Below, one piece after another: positions 58,462-64,000 of a stretch of 64,000 nucleotides of DNA. The notes beneath the pieces are model-generated. The model was not told the origin of the DNA, did not search any database, and worked only from the letters and a program-made list of their open reading frames with translations. Position 1 is the first letter of the stretch; the number at the start of each line of letters is the position of its first letter. Source of the stretch: Thiorhodospira sibirica ATCC 700588. Its GTDB lineage: Bacteria > Pseudomonadota > Gammaproteobacteria > Ectothiorhodospirales > Ectothiorhodospiraceae. The stretch lies in the NCBI RefSeq assembly GCF_000227725.2, contig NZ_MU255056.1, positions 1,642,893-1,706,892 on the forward strand, written 5' to 3'. Position numbers and translations under genes: made by a program.

Positions 58462-59117
58462 GAGAGCACGAAATAGAGCCGGTCAGAGGTTTGCCAGAGC
58501 CGCTACCAGCAGGGGAAGAGATGCTTTGGCAGGGATCGCCTACCTGGGGTAGTCTTGCCCTTCGCGCCTTTCACGTAAGGAAAGTCGCGATCTATTTCGG
58601 TTTGCTGGCGATCTGGCGTGCAGCCTATGTGATGAACGACGGCCACCCCTTGGGGGAGGCCGTCATTTCCGCCCTGTGGCTGGTAGTGTTGGGATTGATC
58701 ACCATGGGGATTTTATCCCTGCTGGCCTGGGCACATGCCCGGGTCACGGTTTACACCATCACCAACAGGCGGTTGGTGATCCGCTTCGGGGTGGCCTTTC
58801 AGATGATTGTCAATTTCCCGTTTAAGGTGATTGAGTCCGCCTCCCTGAAGACCTATGCCAATGGCAACGGCGATATTCCGCTGATTTTGACCAAGGGCCA
58901 ACGTGCCAGTTACATTCTGTTGTGGCCAAACGTGCGTCCTTGGCAATTTGTCAGGCCGCAACCGATGCTGCGTGGTATTCCCGATGCCACTGGGGTTGCC
59001 AAGATTTTCAGCGAGGCGCTCCAGGCCGATCTTGCGCTGCGTACCGCACAGCAGCCGGCTGAAGCTGAAGTATCAGCCGCAGCCGATGCAGCTACGCCAG
59101 TTAAGGATCAAGTCTGA
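58458..59117 (+). CDS. puhB: Photosynthetic complex assembly protein PuhB
   Basis: 219 residues from GTG 58458, overlapping the puhA stop by 4 bases. PH-like domain typical of PuhB: GLPEPLPAGEEMLWQGSPTW, TVYTITNRRLVIRFGVAFQM, NFPFKVIESASLKTYANGNGDIPL, and membrane segments at about 45-65 and 75-100. It assists reaction centre and LH1 assembly. Its Ala-rich tail (AEAEVSAAADAATPVKDQV) looks disordered. Confidence 0.9.
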   Translation: MREHEIEPVRGLPEPLPAGEEMLWQGSPTWGSLALRAFHVRKVAIYFGLLAIWRAAYVMNDGHPLGEAVISALWLVVLGLITMGILSLLAWAHARVTVYTITNRRLVIRFGVAFQMIVNFPFKVIESASLKTYANGNGDIPLILTKGQRASYILLWPNVRPWQFVRPQPMLRGIPDATGVAKIFSEALQADLALRTAQQPAEAEVSAAADAATPVKDQV

Positions 59118-59121
59118 GCTC

Positions 59122-59592
59122 ATGATGCCTCGCATCTTTGTACAGACCCGCCGATTCATGTCCGAGCCTGCTTTGCGTGCGGCAGCAATGCTTCTGTTGC
59201 TGTGTTGCCTGGCTTTTTTGCAGCTGGCGCACGCAGGGTTTGGCGACGATGAGACCTTGGCCGGACAAAGCCGCGATCTGGTCTTTCAGTCGCAAGAAGG
59301 CGGCGTGCTGGCCATTTATGCCCTGGATGCACAGGGCCACCCTCATTTGATTGAAACCCTGGCCTCGGGTGAAGGAGGCTTTATTCGCGGTGTTGTGTTC
59401 CAGGGCCTGGCACGCGAGCGTAAACGTCAAAACATCGCCATGGATGCGCCGCTACGTCTCAGTGGTGGCAGTGGAGGGCGCTTGCTGCTCGAAGACACCT
59501 TCACGGGTGAAGCCATCAATTTACGGGCGTTTGGACCCAGTAACGCGCAGTCATTTGCCGCGCTATTAAGTGCCGCCCTGACTGTGCACTAG
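59122..59592 (+). CDS. puhC: Photosynthetic complex assembly protein PuhC
   Basis: 156 residues from ATG 59122 (ATG 59125 is equally possible), 4 bases after puhB. One N-terminal membrane segment (AAMLLLLCCLAFLQLAH), then a periplasmic domain with DLVFQSQEGGVLAIYALD...GGFIRGVVFQGLARERKR...GGRLLLEDTFTGEAINLRAFGPSNAQSFAALL, matching PuhC. PuhC is needed for proper LH1-reaction centre organisation. Confidence 0.87.
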   Translation: MMPRIFVQTRRFMSEPALRAAAMLLLLCCLAFLQLAHAGFGDDETLAGQSRDLVFQSQEGGVLAIYALDAQGHPHLIETLASGEGGFIRGVVFQGLARERKRQNIAMDAPLRLSGGSGGRLLLEDTFTGEAINLRAFGPSNAQSFAALLSAALTVH

Positions 59593-59636
59593 CCCACGCG
59601 GGTCCTTGCGGCCCCCCTTTCTGGCAGAAGTGACGC

Positions 59637-60497
59637 GTGCTTGAATACGGTTTGCCGGTGCTGTTCACCCTCTTTATCTGGTGGTTTAGCACCGGATTCA
59701 TTCTCTATCTTGATGGTTTACCTAAAAAAACCTTTCGCTACAGTCTACTTGGCGCCACGCTAGTGCTGCTGGCGGCGCTGTATGGGCTTGCTCACAGCGC
59801 CCACGATACCAGCATCTTCGCGGCGTATCTGGCCTTTAGCTGTGGTCTGCTGGTCTGGGGCTTTATTGAAATCACCTTTTTAATGGGGGTGATTACCGGC
59901 CCCAGACGCACACCCTGCCCTGCTCAATGTAGCCAGTGGCAGCGTTTTTGGTATGCGATTCAGGCGATTTTGTATCACGAGCTGGCGATTATTGCCTGTG
60001 CCGTGCTGATTGCCTGGATGACCTGGGGCGGCGCCAATCAGGTTGGCTTGTGGACCTTCCTCGTCTTGTGGATCATGCGTCAAAGCACCAAGCTCAATCT
60101 TTTTTTGGGCGTGCGCAATCTCGGCGAGGCGATGTTACCCGCACATTTGCAGTACCTTAAAAGCTTTTTTGTCAGAAAGCCCATGAATTTTTTGTTTCCG
60201 GTGTCGGTGACCCTATCCACCATTGTGGCCACCTTGATGCTACAGACCATATGGCTGGCCGAGGCGGGCAGTTTTGAGGCCGTGGCCTTGACCTTGGTAG
60301 CCACGCTGGTGGTGCTGGCGATTCTGGAACACTGGTTTTTGGTGTTGCCAATTCCCTTTGAGGCGCTGTGGAGCTGGGGGCTGCGCTCCCATGAAGAAAG
60401 CGCCATCCACGAAGAAGCCACCGATGAGCTGAAAAAAGACCCAGGCAGTCAGGGTGACGCCTTGCGCTGTCGCTCAACGGTCAAACAGGGTGCCTGA
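59637..60497 (+). CDS. puhE: PuhE-type photosynthesis cluster protein (DUF3623)
   Basis: 286 residues from GTG 59637. About seven hydrophobic segments; family pieces include WWFSTGFILYLDGLP, GLLVWGFIEITFLMGVITGPRR, LYHELAIIACAVLIAWMTWG, and RQSTKLNLFLGVRNLGEAMLPAHLQYLKSFF. PuhE limits bacteriochlorophyll production in Rhodobacter; exact activity unknown. It follows puhC by 44 bases, without acsF and the two small ORFs usually between them. Confidence 0.9.
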   Translation: MLEYGLPVLFTLFIWWFSTGFILYLDGLPKKTFRYSLLGATLVLLAALYGLAHSAHDTSIFAAYLAFSCGLLVWGFIEITFLMGVITGPRRTPCPAQCSQWQRFWYAIQAILYHELAIIACAVLIAWMTWGGANQVGLWTFLVLWIMRQSTKLNLFLGVRNLGEAMLPAHLQYLKSFFVRKPMNFLFPVSVTLSTIVATLMLQTIWLAEAGSFEAVALTLVATLVVLAILEHWFLVLPIPFEALWSWGLRSHEESAIHEEATDELKKDPGSQGDALRCRSTVKQGA

Positions 60498-60536
60498 GGG
60501 GCTGGATGCGCCAAAAACATAGCCGCACACCCCGCC

Positions 60537-60565
60537 TTGTCGCTACAATCTCCATTTGCTAAAAA
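60537..60565 (+). promoter_or_regulatory. Possible promoter before the small ORF-bchI-bchD
   Basis: TTGTCG (60537-60542), 17 bases, TAAAAA (60560-60565), about 26 bases ahead of the small ORF start. Match to sigma-70 is only moderate. The 94-base gap after puhE makes a new transcript start here plausible. Confidence 0.35.
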
Positions 60566-60591
60566 ATACACTACATCAGGATACCCTTTGC

Positions 60592-60690
60592 ATGAGTGAT
60601 CAGAAAAAACCATCCCACACCTTTAAGCAGGTGCGCATTACGCGCAATGGCGGTCGTGTTGTCTATCAACCTGCGGTTGAGGGGGTTTAA
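60592..60690 (+). CDS. Small ORF of 32 residues directly before bchI
   Basis: ATG 60592 to TAA 60690: MSDQKKPSHTFKQVRITRNG then GRVVYQPAVEGV. AGGA lies 10 bases before the ATG. The peptide is basic, without membrane segment, so it is not an antenna polypeptide. The bchI Shine-Dalgarno (GAGGGGG) overlaps its last codons and bchI starts 2 bases after its stop, so translation of the two is coupled. I do not recognise a family. It could be a regulator or leader peptide for bchI, or a real small protein. Confidence 0.55.
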   Translation: MSDQKKPSHTFKQVRITRNGGRVVYQPAVEGV

Positions 60691-60692
60691 GT

Positions 60693-61751
60693 ATGTCAGT
60701 TCCATTTCCTTTTTCTGCGATTGTCGGGCAAGACGAAATGAAGCTTGCCATCTTGATTGCAGCGGTAGATTCCAAGGTTGGCGGGGTGCTGGCCTTTGGG
60801 GATCGTGGCACCGGCAAATCCACCACCGTGCGGGCGCTGGCGGCCTTATTGCCCAAGATGCGGGTGGTGGTGCATTGCCGTTATGGCTGTGATCCGCAGC
60901 GTCCGGCGGGATTGTGCGAACTGTGCAAGGGCGGCGGGAAAAAAGGCAGTAAGAAGGACGAAGCCGAGGCCGAGCTGAAAGGGCGTCTGGTGCAGGTGCC
61001 GGTGGTGGATCTGCCCTTGGGTGCCACAGAGGATCGCGTGGTGGGTGCCTTGGATCTGGAACGCGCCCTGACGCAAGGCGAAAAAGCCTTTGAACCGGGT
61101 TTGCTGGCACGCGCCCATCGCGGCTTTCTCTATATTGATGAGGTTAACCTGCTGGAAGATCATCTCGTCGATCTGCTGCTTGACGTGGCGGCCTCCGGGG
61201 AAAATGTGGTTGAGCGTGAAGGGCTGAGTGTGCGCCATCCTGCGCGCTTTGTGCTGATTGGTAGCGGTAACCCTGAAGAAGGCGAACTCAGGCCGCAGCT
61301 GTTAGATCGTTTCGGCCTGTCGGTGGAGGTCAAAACCCCTGAAGATTTGCTTACCCGCATCGAAGTGGTGCGCCGCCGCGATGAATACGAAAAAGACCCG
61401 GAGGCCTTCGCCAACAAATGGAAAAACAAGGATGCCAAATTGCGCCGCCAGATCAGCAATGCGCGTGACCGGCTCGAATCGGTCAAAGTGCCTGACGCTG
61501 CCCTGGAGCGTGCGGCAAGGCTATGCATGAGTCTGGGTACTGACGGCTTGCGCGGTGAGTTGACCCTGGTGCGCGCTGCGCGTGCCTTCGCCGCCCTGGA
61601 AGGCGATGACACCGTAGAAGACAAGCATCTGCGCACCATTGCCCCGCCCGCGCTGCGTCACCGTCTGCGCCGCAACCCGCTCGATGATGCCGGTTCGGGA
61701 ACCCGCGTAGCCCGTGCCATTGAGGAGTTATTTGGTTCCCATGACGCCTGA
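60693..61751 (+). CDS. bchI: Magnesium chelatase ATPase subunit I
   Basis: 352 residues, AAA+ ATPase. Walker A GDRGTGKSTTVRAL (about residues 30-43), Walker B GFLYIDEVNLLEDHLVDLLLD (about 146-166), and sensor region HPARFVLIGSGNPEEGELRPQLLDRFGL. A Cys-rich insert (CRYGCDPQRPAGLCELCK) is typical of BchI/ChlI. It forms a hexameric ring with BchD that drives Mg insertion by BchH. Overlaps bchD by 11 bases. Confidence 0.96.
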   Translation: MSVPFPFSAIVGQDEMKLAILIAAVDSKVGGVLAFGDRGTGKSTTVRALAALLPKMRVVVHCRYGCDPQRPAGLCELCKGGGKKGSKKDEAEAELKGRLVQVPVVDLPLGATEDRVVGALDLERALTQGEKAFEPGLLARAHRGFLYIDEVNLLEDHLVDLLLDVAASGENVVEREGLSVRHPARFVLIGSGNPEEGELRPQLLDRFGLSVEVKTPEDLLTRIEVVRRRDEYEKDPEAFANKWKNKDAKLRRQISNARDRLESVKVPDAALERAARLCMSLGTDGLRGELTLVRAARAFAALEGDDTVEDKHLRTIAPPALRHRLRRNPLDDAGSGTRVARAIEELFGSHDA

Positions 61752-63567
61752 TCCACGCAGCTACACCCCCTGGGATGATGCAACCTTTGTCGCTGCATTG
61801 TTTGCCGTGGACCCGGTGGGCACGGGTGGCGTGTGTTTGCGGGCGTTGCCGGGGCCGGTGCGCGATCAATGGCTCAACCATACCCGCGAGCTGTTACCGC
61901 CGGAGGCTCCGGTGCGGCGCGTACCGGTACACATTGCCGATGGTCGCCTGCTGGGTGGCCTGGATCTGACCGCTACCCTGCAGGCCGGACGTCCGGTGGC
62001 GGAGCGTGGGGTTTTAGCGGATGCGCATAACGGTGTGGTCATCATGGCGATGGTGGAGCGCTTGCCCACCGCGATGGCCGCGCGCCTTGCCGCCGTGCTG
62101 GATGCCGGTGAGGTTGCGCTGGAACGCGATGGTATTGCGCTGCGCTCCCCCGCCAGACTGGGCGTAATTGCGCTGGATGAAGGCATCTCCGAGGATGAGC
62201 GCCCGCCCACGGTATTGCTGGATCGACTGGCCTTTCTGTTGGATCTTTCCGGCATTGCCTACCAGTCGGCGGTGAGCTTTCCCTATGATCTTGAGCAGAT
62301 CACCGAGGCCCGCCACCGTCTGCCGCAGATCGAGGTCAGCGAGAGCATCCTGGAAGTGCTGTGTGCCACCGCGCTGATGTTTGGCATCACCTCGCTGCGT
62401 GCTCCCTTACATGCCTTAAAGGTCGCACGCGCCTCAGCAGCACTGGCCGGACGCAATGAGGTCAGCGCCGAGGATGCGGCCATTGCCGGTCGTTTGGCAC
62501 TAGCCCCTCGTGCCACCGTCATCCCGGTGATTGAGGAAGAATCCCAGGAAAACGAGGCCGAAGAAGCACCGCCAGAACAGCCCCCCGAGCCACCCCCGGA
62601 TCAGCCGCCCCAAAACGACGAGCCTCCCAAGGAAGATGAAGAGTTGCAAATTGATATGGATCAGCTGCTGGAAGATCTGGTGCTGGAAGCGACCAAGGCC
62701 GCGATTCCAGCCGGTTTACTGGCGCAGCTCAAGGTCGCCGGCGGCAGCAGTCGTGGTCAGGCGCGTAGCGGCGGACGTGCCGGCGCGGTGCAAAAATCGC
62801 GGCAACGGGGCCGTCCTGCGGGCACCTATCGCGGCGAATTGCGCTCCGGGGTGCGCCTGAATGTGATTGAAACCCTGCGTGCGGCAGCGCCCTGGCAGCC
62901 GATTCGTCGGCGTGAGCGATTGCGGGAACTGGCCGAGGACATCGCCCGACGAACGGCTCGCGTGGAGGTGCGCAGTGATGATTTTCGCATCACTCGCCTC
63001 AAGCAACGCTCCCAGACCACCAGCATTTTTGTCGTGGATGCCAGCGGCTCCGCCGCCTTGCATCGTTTAGCTGAGGCCAAGGGCGCGGTGGAACTGCTGC
63101 TGGCCGATTGTTATGTACGCCGCGACCGCGTGGCCCTGATTGCCTTCAGGGGCAGCGGCGCGGAGTTGCTATTGCCACCGACCCGCTCACTGGTGCGCGC
63201 CAAGCGCAGCCTTGCCGGTCTGCCCGGCGGCGGCGGTACGCCCCTGGCCGCTGGTATCGAAGCCGCCTGGGCCTTGGCGGATACCGTCAAGCGTCAGGGC
63301 GATACGCCGGTACTGATCTTTCTGACTGACGGCAAGGCCAATATCGGGCGCGATGGTAATCCTGGCCGGGCCAAGGCCAATGAAGACGCGATCACCGCCG
63401 CCCGCATGATCCGCGTCGATGGCATGACCGCGCTCCTGGTCGACACCTCACCGCGCCCGCAACCCACCGCACAAACCTTGGCCCAGGAGATGGGCGCCCG
63501 CTATCTGCCACTGCCCTTTGCAGATGCCAATACCCTGTCCATCGCAGTGCAGGCGGTGACGGCCTAG
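61741..63567 (+). CDS. bchD: Magnesium chelatase subunit D
   Basis: 608 residues from ATG 61741, overlapping bchI. N-terminal degenerate AAA+ domain (about 1-260), an acidic and Pro-rich linker (EEESQENEAEEAPPEQPPEP, about 270-305), then an integrin I/VWA domain with the MIDAS motif DASGS (VVDASGSAALHRLAEAKGA, about 430) and TDGKANIG. It is the platform linking BchI to BchH. bchO, which often follows, is absent. Confidence 0.95.
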   Translation: MTPDPRSYTPWDDATFVAALFAVDPVGTGGVCLRALPGPVRDQWLNHTRELLPPEAPVRRVPVHIADGRLLGGLDLTATLQAGRPVAERGVLADAHNGVVIMAMVERLPTAMAARLAAVLDAGEVALERDGIALRSPARLGVIALDEGISEDERPPTVLLDRLAFLLDLSGIAYQSAVSFPYDLEQITEARHRLPQIEVSESILEVLCATALMFGITSLRAPLHALKVARASAALAGRNEVSAEDAAIAGRLALAPRATVIPVIEEESQENEAEEAPPEQPPEPPPDQPPQNDEPPKEDEELQIDMDQLLEDLVLEATKAAIPAGLLAQLKVAGGSSRGQARSGGRAGAVQKSRQRGRPAGTYRGELRSGVRLNVIETLRAAAPWQPIRRRERLRELAEDIARRTARVEVRSDDFRITRLKQRSQTTSIFVVDASGSAALHRLAEAKGAVELLLADCYVRRDRVALIAFRGSGAELLLPPTRSLVRAKRSLAGLPGGGGTPLAAGIEAAWALADTVKRQGDTPVLIFLTDGKANIGRDGNPGRAKANEDAITAARMIRVDGMTALLVDTSPRPQPTAQTLAQEMGARYLPLPFADANTLSIAVQAVTA

Positions 63568-63592
63568 GTTTGTCTTCCCGCTGCACGGGAAA

Positions 63593-63643
63593 CCACGCAT
63601 GGACACGAATATATTTCGTATAAATTTTCGTGTTCATACGTGG
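63593..63643. repeat. Long imperfect palindrome between bchD and the radical SAM gene
   Basis: CCACGcATGgACACGAA (63593-63609) pairs with TTTTCGTGTtCATaCGTGG (63625-63643) around an AT-rich centre. The stem has few mismatches and could serve as a terminator or be a repeat unit; TTCGTGTTCAT-type repeats are seen in many genomes. The rest of the gap 63568-63754 shows nothing. Confidence 0.6.
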
Positions 63644-63754
63644 TCCAAACGCCGACGCAGAACAGGTACTTAGTGCAAGCGTGCCGCATCGACCGCGTGC
63701 CTGTGCGATATTTTATTCAGCGCAGCTCAGCCTGCGCCGTCCCAGGGGCTTGTT

Positions 63755-64000
63755 ATGTCCACCGAACACGATACCGACCACATCATCGGCTACACCCTGG
63801 ATCAGCGGCGTTATCTCAATGTAACCAACCGCTGTACCCTGCGCTGCCGGTTTTGTCCCAAATTTAATGACGACTGGGTGGTGCGCGGCTACTCCATGCG
63901 CATCGGCCAGGAACCCAGTGTGGCCGCCATGATTGCCGCTGTCGGTGAGCCTGCGCAGTGGGAAGAAGTGGTGTTTTGCGGCTTTGGCGAGCCGACCTTA
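63755..64000 (+). CDS. Radical SAM protein, N-terminal part (runs off the right edge)
   Basis: 82 codons from ATG 63755: MSTEHDTDHIIGYTLDQRRY then LNVTNRCTLRCRFCPKF. The CTLRCRFC stretch is the CxxxCxxC motif that binds the radical SAM [4Fe-4S] cluster, and VVFCGFGEPTL is the GGE-type SAM-contact motif. It resembles the TatD-associated radical SAM group, but the specific function cannot be told from this part. It is the first gene after the Mg-chelatase genes and may not belong to photosynthesis. Confidence 0.85.
   Translation, partial: MSTEHDTDHIIGYTLDQRRYLNVTNRCTLRCRFCPKFNDDWVVRGYSMRIGQEPSVAAMIAAVGEPAQWEEVVFCGFGEPTL

Noticed and set aside
60592-60690. Small ORF as a light-harvesting antenna polypeptide
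   Set aside because: Antenna peptides have a membrane helix with a bacteriochlorophyll-binding His; this peptide is hydrophilic and its only His is in a Ser/Pro context.

Overview
The window looks like a piece of chromosome from an anoxygenic phototrophic gammaproteobacterium, a purple sulfur bacterium. The right third is a photosynthesis gene cluster in the order bchF-bchN-bchB-bchH-bchL-bchM-lhaA-puhA-puhB-puhC-puhE-(small ORF)-bchI-bchD. The housekeeping genes (lolB, thiL, hemH, rsmJ, rpmH-rnpA-yidD-yidC, comEC, pyrE, purC) are of gammaproteobacterial type. The complete Mrp antiporter operon would suit a halophilic or alkaliphilic member such as Ectothiorhodospiraceae. That family placement is an inference, not a sequence match.

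Layout. 1-400: start of an IS5-type transposase running off the edge and the tail of a group II intron. 403-7537 (minus): type I restriction-modification operon hsdM-hsdS-(PD-(D/E)XK-like protein)-hsdR. 7592-8304: transposon-end relic and a YefM/YoeB toxin-antitoxin pair with its TGTACA operators. 8571-11198: secreted lectin-like protein, FmdB-like protein, orphan OmpR-family regulator, purC. 11200-12017: palindromic repeats and a transposase remnant. 12018-18670: pyrE and mrpABCDEFG. 18660-22190: glycosyltransferase and comEC. 22291-28856: a 1727-residue kinase/ATPase/GAF/diguanylate cyclase, divergent from a REC-histidine kinase. 28875-33311: epimerase, TPR lipoprotein, lolB, thiL. 33521-38362: a CheB-CheR-PAS-histidine kinase-REC fusion. 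38417-40153: HNH endonuclease, hemH. 40524-46426 (minus): PilS-like kinase, redoxin, IS relics, rsmJ, yidC, yidD, rnpA, rpmH. 46907-63567: photosynthesis cluster. 63755-end: start of a radical SAM enzyme.

How the genes work together. BchI/D/H insert Mg into protoporphyrin, BchM methylates Mg-protoporphyrin, BchN/B/L reduce protochlorophyllide in the dark, and BchF hydrates the 3-vinyl group. LhaA, PuhB, PuhC and PuhE assist LH1-reaction centre assembly around PuhA. hemH lies elsewhere in the window and drains protoporphyrin to haem. acsF and bchO, found in many clusters at these places, are absent here.

The most unusual content is non-coding. (1) A 457-bp element resembling a HEARO/IscB omega-RNA transposon, without its nuclease gene, sits between bchM and lhaA. 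Removing it restores a perfect TTATGA stop/start overlap. (2) A 34-bp GC-rich palindrome occurs at five loci. It is read through in the same frame in two unrelated proteins (glycosyltransferase, BchB), supplies the stop codon of the diguanylate cyclase, precedes comEC, and appears as an inverted copy nested in another copy inside a hairpin of the HEARO-like element. These look like mobile palindromic elements that coding sequences tolerate.
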